A stretch of DNA of 64,000 nt from Micrasema longulum (GCA_022494885.1 JAGVSM010000212.1:62001-126000); one strand, 5' to 3'. Counted from the first letter of the stretch, positions 20,321 to 32,424 are shown. Made by a program: numbers and translations. The notes: generated from the letters alone by a model not told the origin.

Positions 20321-22429
20321 CATTTAAAAAATAATTTAAATCTCACGTCAAAACCATTGATTGGTTCTACTGAAAAAAGTCAAAGTTCCATTTGTGGCCC
20401 TCTAGAATTTAAGCAGCCATAAGAGATAAAGTTATTGAAGAAAAGTGTATGTTCAGAAGCAGACGATGATTTACATCTGAGAAAAACAGGTCAAATGCAT
20501 CGCATGCCTTTAATTATAATTAAATTAGTAGTTTACTAGCGAGTTAAAATTTCTGTCAATTTTTATGTCATTTTCTATCTCTGTTGAGAAATTAGCGTCT
20601 TTAAAAATGCGGTCATAAGGCAGAAAAACGCAATATAGAAAAGAATTTGACAACAATACAAATTCTCATAAATATCTTGTAACGCATTATGCTATGAATT
20701 TTCTTTCTCGTGGATCTGATGAGAAAATTAGAAAAATAATGTATGACTTAATTCATCTGAATTCACTCGTCTCAGCCAAGTAAAATTTAGACACTCCATA
20801 AAAAATCGAACTAACTATGGCTTGTGGATGCCTCTCCACACTGTTGGTTCGTGTCTTTTATCGATCGGGGTTCGCGGCTTGACCCAGTGTTGATGTTTTC
20901 AAGGCTGTAGGAAGTATACTGATTGAGGAAATACGCGGGGTGAGGACACGGAGAAATGCGAAGACAGTTGAGTAATTCCATTACCTGTAACATGTAGTTA
21001 AGAGAAATGACTTTTTTTACATTAATTAATTATATTTTTTAATGAAAAAAAATATTTTAGTATAATTTTTTTTAACTATTTTTTTTGAGCATGGTAGGTA
21101 ATCGTATATATTGAAAAAAATATCTTACTATTAAAAAACTTTTAGAAGTTTTCAAAAGTATAATAACATTTACTACTCACATTTCGACAGTTTTACAAAA
21201 TTACGCTTCGTATTAATCAGACGCTCTTTAGTTGTTCTTTTCTAATGAAAAAAATGTAAATTAAAAGTTTTAACGCTTTTGTCAAATAGAAAACATTAAT
21301 ATAAACTTTTTTTAACTTTGAACTTCCACATCGCATCGGTTAGAATGTTTGCTTTTTTTCAATAAAATGGCTTTACATATTAAATTTGATGCTTTTACCA
21401 ATGTCATGTTGAAATATTTTATAAACAAACCAGGCCCAACCGTCGGGTCTGCAAGCAACATAAACTTGATAAGTCTCACAGTTCCGGGAAAGTTCTCTAC
21501 TTTCTCATTTAAAAATTAAAATGGAGAATCCCTTCACAAAACGAAAAATCTTCTTCTCATACTCAAACTGCTGTCACCAATCCAACAACAGTCCTCAGTC
21601 ATAGCGCTACAAATCGCTTCTATTTTATTTTTTTTAATTTAAGTTAAATACAATTTATAGGAGTTAACAAATTTAATTGGTAAACTTAAAAGAAATAAAA
21701 CGCAGTTCTCTATTATATTTTGTTAAATAAAAAGATACATATTAAAAAAAAAAAATGTAAATTGATGGTCTTACTTTGTGTTCATATAGTTTTTTGTTTA
21801 AAATTTTCATGTTTTTTTTGTCTTTTGGAAATAAATTAAAACATCTAAATAAATATTTATAATGAAGATAACAGCACTCTTTATTTAACGTCGACAATAG
21901 CGCTTTGTAAGTTATCCGTGTTTTTCCATTAATATTATTTCATACATCTTAATGTAGAACTTACTAAATATACAAACCTTAAGCTTTGATGCAGAAACTA
22001 GGTGCAGTGCTAAGCACTCGTCTTGGGTTACATTCAACATTTGAACCTAACTTGAAGTCAGTAAACGTGAAGCAGCGTAAAAAGGCGTGACAGACAGCTT
22101 CGAATTCACAATAAACTGGCAAAAGCAATTAGTATTTTTTACTCTGCTGCGCGTTTTGCACGTCAATGTGCGTGATGCGACAATGCTGATTATTTAGAGT
22201 AAATAAAAAAAAAATATATAAAGCATCATCTTTATTTGATTATACCTCAGTAACCTTAGAGGTTTCTCTATAAACAATAAATTTAAAAAATATTAATAAT
22301 AATAATAATAAAACTTACTGGTACTTAAAAAAATAAAAACTTTTATGTTTAATAATTTGTAAATATGGTTTTATGAATGCCCCTTAACGTATAAATTGAA
22401 AAAAAAACTAATCATTTCTTTGATTTATT
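20321..22429. other. Unassigned AT-rich DNA (~2.1 kb)
   Basis: No gene, SINE or R copy seen. Contains an (AAT)n run near 22295. Confidence 0.5.
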
Positions 22430-22512
22430 ACTCCTTTTCCGCTCGCATAAGGCACAACATTGGTATACCAATCGCAATGTATCTTAATCATTATTGTTAT
22501 ATCGGTATAAAA
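22430..22512 (-). mobile_element. SINE-G tail fragment
   Basis: 'ctccttttccgctcgcataa' and 'ggtataccaatcgcaatgta' match the SINE-G 3' half, minus strand. Confidence 0.7.
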
Positions 22513-22779
22513 GTAAGGTATCAGCTACAACAAATGGAAATTTGGTTTTTTTAATCATATATTCAAAAAATATATATTGTATTTTTGTTTCCTTATAATT
22601 AACTTTAATATTTCAATATTGAAGCATTTTCCTTAAGTCATGACAACCGTGTTAGATATTGGGAAACCAGTAGTTGATGGATGAGATTCAAACCTCGGAA
22701 TCGCAATTCGGGATATTTTGTATTTTTTGTACGGCATAAAAAAATGATAGTCATAAATGAAGCCCATTTCTCCGTCGGA

Positions 22780-23741
22780 ACAGTGCGGAGAACGGAATAC
22801 CGGCGACACTGATTTCCTCTGTAGTGGCGTAGTGCTTCGCTAGGCTCAGTCACCTCTCGTCGCTCGCCGGGAGCGATACGGTCCTTCCTTCCGCCGCTAT
22901 ATACGGAAGCGGCCCACCTCCGCTTCCGCGCTACATTTTCAAAATTCGAAACCATCGCGCGCATTGCAAAAAAATACCGCGAACTGAAAAAAACGTCGCC
23001 GTTTTTTCTTAATTCGAATCTGATGGTTTACAACGCGAGTGTCAGTTTGACAAGGATTAAAGTGGTTTTTGTGAAAAGTGGAACAAATTTACGATGAACA
23101 AACTTACTTAAAAAAAAAAAACAGCAGCGAAAAGCGTCAATTGATTTTTCAAAGTGACACGGATTGATTGATTATTTTTTGACGTTACAAACTTTAATTT
23201 TACTGTGTTATTTTTTTTAAATGCTCCTTAAATTGATAAAATTATGCGCGTGTGAACTCTTAAATTAATACGTCAGAAAAATAAAATCAGTGATTTGAAT
23301 GTAACGGTATATTTAACTCATTTTTTTATTTAAAAAAACAAAACAGTGAAAAAACAAGGACCAAAAAATATTTTTGCAATTGTGTTGTTTTTTAAAATAA
23401 TTGTAAATTTTAAAATCCGTGTTTGTGGAGAAATGTACAGTGTACAGTCTATAGTTCATTGTGCCGACTGTACTACGCAAGTATTACACTGACCCAGTTT
23501 CAAGAGAGAGTTAGCTATACATACCCTCATTCTCAACAAGATTTTCTTCTCTCAAACTCTCTACTCTCTTCCACTGCTAAACTTTACGAGTTTACTGTAT
23601 TTCCTAGGTTCGTTTCCAAGTTCGGTCCAACCCGCCCGTTTCCCCCCTTCGCACCCTTTTACGCCCCCTCTCCCTGATTTCCACTGTTTTCCTGCCCCGA
23701 AATTCCTCTTCGCCGAAGCCTCACCATATCACATCCCTTCT
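22780..23741 (+). promoter_or_regulatory. CpG-richer island: candidate promoter and non-coding first exon
   Basis: 22,780-22,990 is strikingly richer in G, C and CpG than its surroundings and holds TATATA at 22898-22903. Downstream is a C/T-rich stretch (23,500-23,740) ending at a donor-like 'ttctgtgagtac' with GT at 23742. It could be the start of a host transcript on the plus strand. No coding frame is convincing: the 108-codon minus frame over the GC-rich part has no family features. Confidence 0.3.
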
Positions 23742-23903
23742 GTGAGTACTTTTTTTCTTTTTACCTATTACACTAATACAACTTTTCATGTTTAACTTTA
23801 TGCTTTAAAATCTAACAAAATTCTTTCTGCTTACTTTACTGAAAATATAAGGAAAATATTGCTAAAAACTGTATCTAAAAATATAAATAAAAAAATATAA
23901 CTA

Positions 23904-24375
23904 ACAACATTTTGGGTGTGTCAAAATGTTTGTAGACAAGGTTGGATTTCACCACCAGGGAAGTTAATTAGACTGTCATTTTTTGTAACATGAAAAAGAA
24001 TTTAAGAAGGGGGAATCTGGAAGTCTAGGCATTTCATTTATCATTCCCTTTTCGTACTTTATGATGCATAGGGCACTGCATTGGCATACTAGTCGCAGTG
24101 TTTTTTTTTTGCTACATGAAGGTAAGATGATCAGTCTTACGCTTTTTTTCTCTAGTGTAAAAACATCCCTTTAAATCAATATTTCATTTCAACCATGTCG
24201 GGAATCGAACCCAAGATATCTTACATGGTAGACAAACGCGCTGACCAATACATTACGAGGCCGACAGGGGCATTTACATGGTTTATTCTGCCTATGTTCG
24301 AACGTTCTCTGGGGAAGAGTTGAGAAAACGTACATGTTTAATCACAAGCAGATTGGTGATTATTTCATAGTGCGT
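23904..24375 (+). mobile_element. R-family plus arm, interrupted by SINE-G
   Basis: Degraded plus unit: 'caacattttgggtgtgtcaa', 'gacaaggttggatttcacca', 'ggaagtctaggcattt', then SINE-G, then 'ggcatttacatgg' and 'ttctgcctatgttcgaacg'. It converges with the minus arm that follows. Confidence 0.75.
24035..24268 (-). mobile_element. SINE-G nested in an R copy, with 7-bp target duplication
   Basis: Complete head-to-tail SINE-G on the minus strand ('gtcgggaatcgaacccaaga' B box, 'cattacgaggccg' at the head). GGCATTT lies on both sides (24028-24034 and 24269-24275), and this word is part of the R consensus 'taggcatttacagg', which proves insertion into a pre-existing R unit. Confidence 0.9.
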
Positions 24376-24775
24376 ATATTGTTGATAAATTACCTGGTCC
24401 ATGAAGAAGTATAGAAATTGAAAAAATAATATTTTCAGGCGTTGCCTAGTATATAGGTGAAATAATTCAATTAGATGAATCTCACCCGCATAAATAAAGG
24501 TTTCAGGTCTTTAACTTCACAAACATCAACAGATGAAAGAATTGAAGGAATATAGATGTTCAAATATAGGCAGAATGGTAAATGTTACACAGTGTGTAAA
24601 GTGGCCACTTTAACCAGCCATTGACAGGTCATAAGCCCTGTAGATGCCTAGACTTCTATATTACCTTCTCTTAAATGTTCTTCATCTCTGTTGTAATATG
24701 TTAATATAAACAGCTCCCCAGGGAGTTGAATCCAGTCCTTGTCTACAAAAATTTGGACAAACTCAAAATATTGTT
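24376..24775 (-). mobile_element. R-family unit, complete, minus arm
   Basis: Best complete unit in minus orientation: starts 'atattgttgataaattacct', has 'ggcgttgcctagtatatagg', 'catcaacagatgaaagaatt', 'cacagtgtgtaaagtggcca', 'aggtcataagccctgtagat', 'agctccccagggagttgaat' and ends 'tttggacaaactcaaaatat'. Use as the reference for the ~400-bp unit. Confidence 0.9.
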
Positions 24776-24877
24776 TTATCTTTGTTTTTGAACAAGTTCA
24801 TTTTTAGTAGACTGCTTATAAATCGTGATAGAGATCATATTGCCTTCATGCATAGTTATTGATTAGTTAAAGATAAA

Positions 24878-25115
24878 ACCGTAGTCAGATAGTCAACGTA
24901 TTTGCCTACCAAGCGAGAATTCTCAGATTCGATTCCCGACATGGTTGACATGAAATATTTATTTGAAAACGTGTTTTTAAACTAGAATAGCTGGCACTTG
25001 AAGCGTAAGACTGATCATCTTATCTTCGTGTAACAATAATGATTAGGATGCGTTGCGATTTGTCTATCAATGCAGAGCGTTATGCATTATTCGGCGCGGA
25101 AAGGGGATGATGAAA
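24878..25115 (+). mobile_element. SINE-G copy
   Basis: Head with B box 'gattcgattcccgac', 'atggttgacatgaaatattt', middle 'gcgtaagactgatcatctta' and tail 'gcgcggaaaggggatgatga'. The A box is decayed. Confidence 0.85.
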
Positions 25116-26396
25116 ATAAAACATTCAACATTGATCAACAGAGGAAGTCTTTTTTTTCTCCTTATTTAAATGGTGCATTGAGTACTGTATTAGTACCTCC
25201 ATTACATTATATTATTTACTAAATGAAAGCAAACATTCTTACGTTTCAAAAATAATACATTGCAGTAAAAAACATATTTGGAGTTACAGCCAACGAGCTA
25301 ACCACTGTTTTTTAAAACAAGCGTAGCAGAAACTTTTGTGTTAGCATTTCGTTTAAACATATATTCTTTATTTTATCTTTGCACCCTATTTTCCTTTTGA
25401 TTAACCCCCTTATTAGCACTGCATGATTTAACCCTTTACGTATACTGCCTTAAAAACATGTTTATTTTTACGGTATGGAAAAATCATAAAAACCTGTTTT
25501 TTTTTTAAATTTTATTTTACCATAAAAATGTTTTGTGACTTTTAAACTTATTTTAATGTTGATCTTTTTGCGATTTTTTAAAAACATTTACAACTACTCA
25601 ATAAATTCTACATACTTATGTACTTATGGTATTTCTAAATATTTGAAATCATATTCAATATTAATTTATGAATCTTTTATTATTTTGTTAATTTATTATT
25701 TAGTGACAAGCATCTACAAATAAATGATCTGAACCTTTCCATATAAAACTATATTATTACGCTATTTCTGCCCACTAAAAAACAGCAGAAATTTAAAAAA
25801 AATGCATGTGCATTTTTATTGTATTGTATGTGTTTTGGTTGTCCGCCAAAGTGCACATATTTTTATACGTTAAGTTTAATAAATAAAGTTAAATAGTAGC
25901 ATAAATAAAGCTTTGTTACTTTTTAACACGTTTGACAAGTTTATAAAAAAAGGATTCAAATAATAGGACTAAAAACATTTTTTTAAATCATTATTTAACA
26001 TCGAGGGAATCAAACCTGATTCAGAACGAAATGCATAAATTTGTCCATTACGAGATGAAAAAAATTTGAAAAATAATAAACCAAGAATTTTCATTCTAAA
26101 AACGGTCAATGGTTAATTTATCAATTTCTCCTTACTCGTTTCCGATCCGGTGTAGTCTGACGATTGGAGAATTTACAAAATAATGATCTTTATAGTCGGC
26201 AATCTTGTACATCTATTTGGTATTTTGATATTCATGAGTCTCGTTTAATCAGGGACGTATTAAAATTGAATTTGCAAATAATTTAGCAATTTACAAAACA
26301 AAAAAACATCAATAATTACAAACCCGTACATTAGAGGATAAAACAGTGGAGTCATCTTCTTCTTTTTCTTTTCTGAAATTAACGCAAAAAGCTATT
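25116..26396. other. Unassigned AT-rich DNA (~1.3 kb)
   Basis: Nothing supported, apart from a weak SINE-G-tail-like word at about 25,170-25,200. Confidence 0.5.
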
Positions 26397-26578
26397 GTCA
26401 TTCCCTTTCCGCACCTAATGGTGCGTAGGGCACTGCATTGGTACACCAATCACAGTGTATATTGATATTCTTTTGTTACTTTACCCTTAGGTGAGGTGAT
26501 CAGTCTCACGCTTCAAGAACCAGTCTAGAGACTGTGAAATATTTTAGTGTAAAAACGCCCTTTTAACACTGGAGTACC
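26397..26578 (-). mobile_element. SINE-G copy lacking the tRNA head
   Basis: 'cattccctttccgcacctaa', 'gcactgcattggtacaccaa', 'gatcagtctcacgcttcaag', then 'tagtgtaaaaacgccctttt'. Ends before the B box. Confidence 0.85.
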
Positions 26579-27469
26579 GGCCTAATATGCATAAAACTTA
26601 CCATGTGCCTGGCCAATTTTTGTGAAATTTCACGTGTTGTGAAGAGTTATAGGCATAAACATTATGGGTTTAATCAGCTGAAACTTAATATAAATCTCAA
26701 ATTTCAAACTTCAAAATCAAACGTCAACTGCAAGCAAAACTGAGCGAAACTAATAATAAGCCGTGAAGAAAAAAAAACATTTTTTTTTTATTTTTATTCA
26801 TTTATTTTTTTAAAATTCTAAACATTTTTTTTAATTCCCGCCAAACTGCAAAAGCAGTTTTTTTGCAGGGATTTCTCTCTTTAAACATTTTTGTAACACA
26901 ATATAATAATGTTTACATAAAATATTTTTAAAAATCTTAAAAATATCAATAAAATAAAAATTAAATACAAGTAAATCAAGTCTTTTTTGATAACGAAATA
27001 TATAAAAAATAATAAACAAACACTTTTTTTGACACTGTTTTAAATTGTTTGGTTTCCCCATTTTTTTTATATATTTTTTTTTTTTTACACACTAAACTTA
27101 TAATTTTAAAAAAAGATTTTTAAAACCAATTTTACTTTGTTTTTATTCAAATCACTATTCTTTATTACGTCCGGGAGTCTCTTTACCATGCGAGGGAGTA
27201 TATACGCCCTGGTCCTCTCTCCATACGCATTTAATTGATAAAGGAGATCCCTATACTTATCGATATTGCAAATCAGATGAAATTTTTGGAATGACTCGAA
27301 TATTTTCTATTCATAGAACAAAGAAAAAGTTATAATAAAAGTCACTTCATGTCAATAAAATGCACATTTTTAGACGGCTAGTAAACCACGTGAAAACACG
27401 GGACCGAGATACAACGCGTGGTTATACAATCACAAATTTGCATGGCTTCGGAGAACAATGTGTTAAATA
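26579..27469. other. Unassigned AT-rich DNA
   Basis: No supported feature; long A and T runs at 26,770-27,090. Confidence 0.5.
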
Positions 27470-27557
27470 ATATTTTAAATAAACCATGCCGGGAATCGAA
27501 CCCGAGACCTCTTGCATGGCAGGCAAATGCGCTAATAATTACACCACGAGGCCGACT
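27470..27557 (-). mobile_element. SINE-G tRNA-like head only
   Basis: Minus strand 'cggcctcgtggtgtaattat', 'gcctgccatgcaagaggtct', 'cgggttcgattcccggcatg'. Both internal Pol III boxes are well kept, and the anticodon arm reads like tRNA-Gly(GCC). No CCA-less mature acceptor stem can be formed with confidence, so it is a SINE head and not a tRNA gene. Confidence 0.85.
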
Positions 27558-27793
27558 AACTGAAGTCCACATGAAAATGTTTTTTTAAGTTGCAATGAAA
27601 ACCTGTAGTCCACACTGTTTTAATTCAAAAAAACATCAGTAGTCCCCGATACGCTATTTTAATACTCGTATATACTGTAATTATCAAAATAATAATTATT
27701 TTATGTTGAAAACTGTTTATAGATTTAAAATACCTCATTTGGTTCACAAGTTATGATGTTTTGGAGACGCACAATCACAAAATCTTGTTTCCT

Positions 27794-28379
27794 GTAGCTC
27801 AATCACAAATAACTATCAACGTGCTTTAAAACATGATTGGCATTTGAGCGATCACAATGAACAATAATGAACATGCTTAAGGTATCGCAGTCATCAATCA
27901 ACGGTCATTAATCTCTAAATAACAACACTCGTGCCGGTTTTTTTTTGTTTTCCTCTTAAATAAATACAGTTTATTAGCGAGAAATCAGCGTTTAATATAT
28001 AAATTAATACAATATATTACATTTGCAAAATATCAAGGAGTATCTAATACAAAAAAGTGAAAATTAAATTACAATTACTATGACGACTGCTTGACATTTG
28101 GCTTGCCAACCGCTGGCTAAATGCAATTAATAGCGTGATAAATAATAAATAAATAAACAAAAATAGTGGTTTTGGAACATTTTTCATATTTACACCGGTG
28201 AAATTCAAATATGTGATTGCGCAGCAGGATTATACGTCGCGAAACGTAAATATTTTGACATTTAATATTAAGTGTTCACGGATGTTCCATTGTGATCGCG
28301 AATACGATAAACAACCATGGTGCGAAATTCTTATCACGTCGCTTATTAGCACGTCGATAGTTATTTGTGATTGAGCTAC
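27794..28379. mobile_element. TIR transposon copy 2, uninterrupted (~585 bp)
   Basis: Ends are perfect inverted repeats apart from one base: left 'gctcaatcacaaataactat' then c-a-acgtgc; right 'gatagttatttgtgattgag' then c, preceded by gcacgtc. TA lies outside each end (27795-27796 and 28377-28378), as expected of Tc1/mariner-type elements. No transposase frame, so it is non-autonomous. Only one base in 28 differs between the two ends. Confidence 0.9.
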
Positions 28380-28672
28380 TGAATATTTTGTTCAATGTGG
28401 CTCACGTGGTTCGTCCTTTGAGTTACAGTTTAAGCATGTTTCTTGATTTTTTTTTACCGGTATTTACGACATACTGTATACTATTTTATTTAATAGTTTT
28501 AAGCCTTTTAAAAACAGTTTTGCGTATATTTATAATATTGAATATTTTGTGTTAATGGAATTAAACCATTAAGTAAAAAAAGTCAAACTCCATAAAAAAT
28601 AATAATAACTCAAATCCTATGTTAATTTTCTAACTGTAGCGTCACCCACTAATTTTAAATAAATAAATAAAC
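28380..28672 (+). mobile_element. Possible LINE 3' end
   Basis: T-rich segment ending 'aattttaaataaataaataa'. A LINE tail is the likeliest reading but no coding remnant is seen. Confidence 0.35.
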
Positions 28673-29029
28673 CGTATTGTGTCGGCATTTAAGTGACATT
28701 AATATTATTTACCGACTTCCGTAAAAAACGAATTTGAATATAGGCAATATTACCGGATACTGAGTGGTCTACTTTCTCGGACTGAATTCGTGCCGAGAGA
28801 TGTCGCTTCCATCGCATGTTTTATGAACGCTACTAATTTTACCGATCGCGATCGATCACTTTACGGGCCATTACTATCGTAAATAGACTTGGAAAACATT
28901 TCTGAACGCTCCGCAACAATCCAGTCAATTATTGTTGAAATAATAATAAAATTAAGATATTTGTGAAAAGGTTTCTTTCTTGTCTTGGCGTTTAAGTCAT
29001 CGGTACTGAAAAAAATCCTGAAAAAGTAT
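28673..29029. other. Unassigned DNA
   Basis: Somewhat GC-richer around 28,770-28,930 ('ccgatcgcgatcgatcactt'). Not repeated elsewhere in the window. Confidence 0.4.
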
Positions 29030-29400
29030 GTATTTGGATTGCGTGCAAATTGTGCATCAAAGTTTCTTGAAAATGAATGAAAAATATATACATATTTTAA
29101 TTAAATTAAACTACTTTGAACGACGTTACTAGTTCATATGAATCAACCATTGATAAAGGATTTGTGATAGATTTCCGGTTAACTGTGCGTCAACGGACCA
29201 ACTGGCGGATCTGATTGAGAAGAAGCGGAAGAGAACTTGAGACGTCACTCGCAGAGTAATTATTTCAGAAATGCAAAACTTAAAAAATCACATTTTGGCT
29301 TAGTTTGATAGTCTATTAACAATTAATAAAAAATATAAAAAAACTAATGAACTTGAAATTTATGTGGTATGAAAATGAAACGGCTTTTTGTGAAATCGTA
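29030..29400 (+). repeat. Dispersed repeat S, copy 1
   Basis: Shares an ordered series of blocks with 49.57-49.9 kb: 'aagtttcttgaaaatg', 'cgttactagttcatatgaat', 'agatttccggt', 'gacgtcactcgcagagtaat', 'tagtctattaacaattaata', 'aatgaacttgaaattt'. Non-coding and degraded. Distantly similar to 31.69-31.98 kb, where it lies next to SINE-X. Confidence 0.7.
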
Positions 29401-30784
29401 ATTTTCCTATTATCTTAATCCAGATCATCCTTACGCCAAAAACATGTAAAAGAACATATTTCAAGGGACAATAACCTATTGTACTTTTAAACGTTAGAAA
29501 GTTTCTATAAAATATTTTTTTAAATTATTAGATTGCTGAATCACTAAAATTCCAAGAAGATTTTTCATTGCACTATTATTCTGACAAGATTTTTAAAAAT
29601 ATGTTTCGTTTAATTAGAATAATAATAGCCAATTTTATTTTAGATGGAAATTCAACAAGGATACATATAAACAGATTTTTTTATTATAAATTAATAAATT
29701 TATTGCATAAATAGGTACATATTTAATACCAGGGAACCTATATAACAGTAGTGAATGACAAAATGAATACGGAGCGTTTTCTGATTAGGATAGTCTCCAT
29801 TTAACATGGCTCAGCCTGTTCTAAGATAGAGGTTTTTTTATATTTTAAAGTATAAACAGTTCTGTGCTAATATAACAATAACAGAAAAAAACTACTTCAT
29901 TATAAATACAGAATTAATCAAATGTAAGAACTAAATAATTAATAAATATAAAGTTTATATGTAGGAATATGTGATAAGAATACATAATGTTACTTAAACA
30001 TAAATAACATAGTAAAATATATTATAAAAAAACAATTACAGTATATTACATTATATTGCTTTTTATCGAAGGAGGTTGATACAAGCATGTTGATATCATT
30101 CTTTATAAACGTCCTAAATTATAGAAGTTCACCATCATCATCATGTTTACGTATTTCTGTCCATGTTTGATATCATCAACCTTATCAAAAATTAACATAG
30201 TAAATCATTTATAAATAATTAAACTATAAAAGCTTTACGATAGTATAGTAAAAAATAATAACCATTTTTAGGCGGTAAAACTGCATACAATAAAATGAAT
30301 CGGTTTGTGGTCTTATAAATATACATATATTAAATAAATAAATATATAGGTTATGTCCGGCAGTGCATTTAAATTAATAACTAATCACTAATCACCAATT
30401 CATTTCATTCTTCTGGTGGGTTCACAAAGTTCTAAAACCTTCTATTCTGTCCGTCACAATCCTCTTCTCTCTGTACATTTTATCTAGAACGTTCTCGTCT
30501 CTTCCAAAAACACAAACTTTTGACGTGGAACTGCAAACCGAAGTATTATATTTATTGTGAAATGTGATTACAGCTGGAAACCTTATGGACTTTTAAACGG
30601 AACTTTACCCAGCAATATCATGAAATGGATTATTTAAAAAGAAGGTAGGTCCTTTTGGATTATTAAAAATTATTATGATAAGATAAAAACGACATGAGTT
30701 CTCGTTTTGAATTATAACAATTTACAATTTAATTAAATAAAACCCATCTACCATAAAACAGATTTTAAATTTATTGGTTTTATA
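29401..30784. other. Unassigned AT-rich DNA (~1.4 kb)
   Basis: No supported feature. Confidence 0.5.
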
Positions 30785-30852
30785 AACAACACTTTGAGCA
30801 CGTCTAAATGTTTATAGACAGGGTGGATTTACTCCTTAGGGTGTTGTTGAGA
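30785..30852 (+). mobile_element. R-family terminal fragment
   Basis: 'caacactttgagcacgtcta', 'aatgtttatagacagggtgg' and 'attt' are an R terminus; the rest of the unit is missing. Confidence 0.65.
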
Positions 30853-30854
30853 TC

Positions 30855-31175
30855 TAAATTTATTCACACAGTTTAAGCAAACATTTTTTAATGCAATGCA
30901 TTTATTCAGATAGTTGTACACATAAAATTTGAACACCTAGTTATACCTTAACTAATAAACAATAAATATACAAAAATAGTTTAAAAAACAAAACACTGTT
31001 ATAAAATCCAGACGCTTTCGATGACGCTCTTTCTATCTACCTATATGGATGTTTGTTTTTACAAAAAGCATCGCCAGTCTACGAAACGATGCGATAGATT
31101 CAGCATTCCTAATATATTTTGGCAAATCATTAAACACCTTAAGTCTTTTATGATACAGATTGTTTTGAGTTGCCT
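30855..31175 (-). mobile_element. LINE ORF2 C-terminus, minus strand
   Basis: Reads NLGNSKQSVSYKRLKVFNDL, then PKYIRNAESIASFRRLAMLF and VKTNIHIGR with a stop near 31045. 'KxFNDLPxxIRNAxSIxSFKR' is a usual ORF2 ending in Jockey-type LINEs. AT-rich 3' UTR continues to about 30855. Bounded by R-family pieces on both sides. Confidence 0.75.
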
Positions 31176-31199
31176 AGATTAGGTAGTCGCTTTATATGG

Positions 31200-31405
31200 T
31201 GTGTAACTTAGTTATTAAAATTATTCAATCAGATGAATCTCACCCACATCAATAAAGGATTCAGCTCTTAAACTTCACAAAAGTCAACAGATGAAAGGGT
31301 TGAAGATATGTTGACGTTTAATCATAGGCGGAATGGTGAATATTACAGCGTTTTAAGTAGCTACTTAAATCAACCAATAACATGCTGTAATGCCTAGACT
31401 TTATA
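31200..31405 (-). mobile_element. R-family copy
   Basis: 'attcaatcagatgaatctca', 'caaaagtcaacagatgaaag', 'gtagctacttaaatcaacca' and 'aatgcctagactttata'; degraded minus unit. Confidence 0.75.
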
Positions 31406-31429
31406 TTCCAAATACCGATTTAATTTTTG

Positions 31430-31476
31430 AGTTTTGCGTCGACCGGTTTCGAGGTTTGTTCCTCATCACCAGGACT
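31430..31476 (-). other. Hammerhead-like motif (Penelope/retrozyme type)
   Basis: On the minus strand 'tgatgaggaacaaacctcga' followed by AACCGG. It contains TGATGA, a small GAGG…CCTC hairpin and GAAAC, the order found in hammerhead ribozyme cores carried by Penelope-like repeats. The first core base pair is imperfect, so catalytic activity is not claimed. Confidence 0.35.
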
Positions 31477-31689
31477 TATATCAATTTAGAATCACTCGCG
31501 ATACTAATTATATCATACAAAATAAAAATCGAAAGAGAGAATACGAATAGAAAAATGAAAGAAAATGACAAAAAATTTGCATAATAAATAATTAATCTAT
31601 TTTAACTTTAAGTCCTCTTCAAAAAATATCCCCTAAAAATGCTTGAATACAAGCGGTAAAAATAACAGCATTTAATTATTCAGTGAAGT

Positions 31690-31985
31690 TTCTACAAAAT
31701 GCATGAAAGCGTTTTTATGAAAATCAGCTATTTTAAAACGTCACACATTCAGGTGAAAACGTGTTTTAATGCCAATCAATTATGAGATGTGGTAGATTTT
31801 CGGTTTCCAGGTAGCTATGTTTATCTTTTTTTGAAAAGTAACGGTATTCTTCTTTCAAATGTCAGGAAAACTTACTGACTGTAACTTGCGACGTCGCGGG
31901 TGGTGTAATTTCAAAATCACAAAATCTAAAAAAATCATAGTGACGATAATGAGATGCATAAAAGAAAATGCTTAGTTATATTAAC
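31690..31985 (+). repeat. Dispersed repeat S-like, copy 3 (weak)
   Basis: 'gtagattttcggtttccag', 'gcgacgtcgcgggtggtgta' and 'atttcaaaatc' recall the blocks at 29.03-29.33 and 49.57-49.9 kb. Immediately precedes SINE-X. Confidence 0.45.
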
Positions 31986-31992
31986 AGCAAGT

Positions 31993-32152
31993 ACCGGGTT
32001 GTGGTTCCGCGGCTAGTATTGTAGACTCACGGATCAGAGGTCCAAGGTTTGCACCCGCTCTACCACAACTTGATTTTTATTTTCTAATAGTGAGTTATTT
32101 ACAACTCGGAAATGCCCCCCAAAATTGATATCTTAAGGTAAATCATAAGAAT
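31993..32152 (+). mobile_element. SINE-X copy (third tRNA-like SINE)
   Basis: Head 'cgggttgtggttccgcggct' 'agt', 'actcacggatcagaggtcca' and a degraded B box; body 'ttctaatagtgagttattta' 'caactcg'. The parent tRNA is not clear. Confidence 0.8.
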
Positions 32153-32424
32153 GTTTGAGTATGTCCAAATGCTTGCAGACTGGCTAGATTTCCTCCCTAG
32201 GGAGTTATTCATATTTTAATTTATTGCAACAGAGAGGGAACACATTATTGACAAGGGAATATGGGAGTATAGGTATTTAAAGGGCTAATGCCCTGTCATT
32301 GGCTGGTTTAAGTGGCCACTTTACACACTGTTTAACATTCACCATTCTGCCCATGTTTAAACATCTACATTTCCTCAACTCCGAAATTCAGCCAGTTTGC
32401 AAGCATTTGGACGTACTCAAATAT
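32153..32424. mobile_element. R-family copy with both termini intact (~270 bp)
   Basis: Left terminus 'tttgagtatgtccaaatgct' 'tgcagactggct'; right terminus 'agccagtttgcaagcatttg' 'gacgtactcaaa'. These are inverted repeats of about 35 bp, the clearest evidence that the R family has terminal inverted repeats. The interior is a plus half-unit with CACTTTACACACTG. Confidence 0.9.

Noticed and set aside
22638..22964. 108-codon arginine-rich minus-strand ORF
   Set aside because: Arises from a GC-rich island lacking stops; no family motifs and the downstream half reads into ordinary AT-rich DNA.
27470..27557. Possible tRNA-Gly gene
   Set aside because: A and B boxes look good, but the acceptor stem does not pair and the same sequence heads a dispersed SINE family with a common body.
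30120..30180. 'catcatcatcatg' words as SINE-G tails
   Set aside because: No adjoining SINE-G body; simple trinucleotide similarity only.
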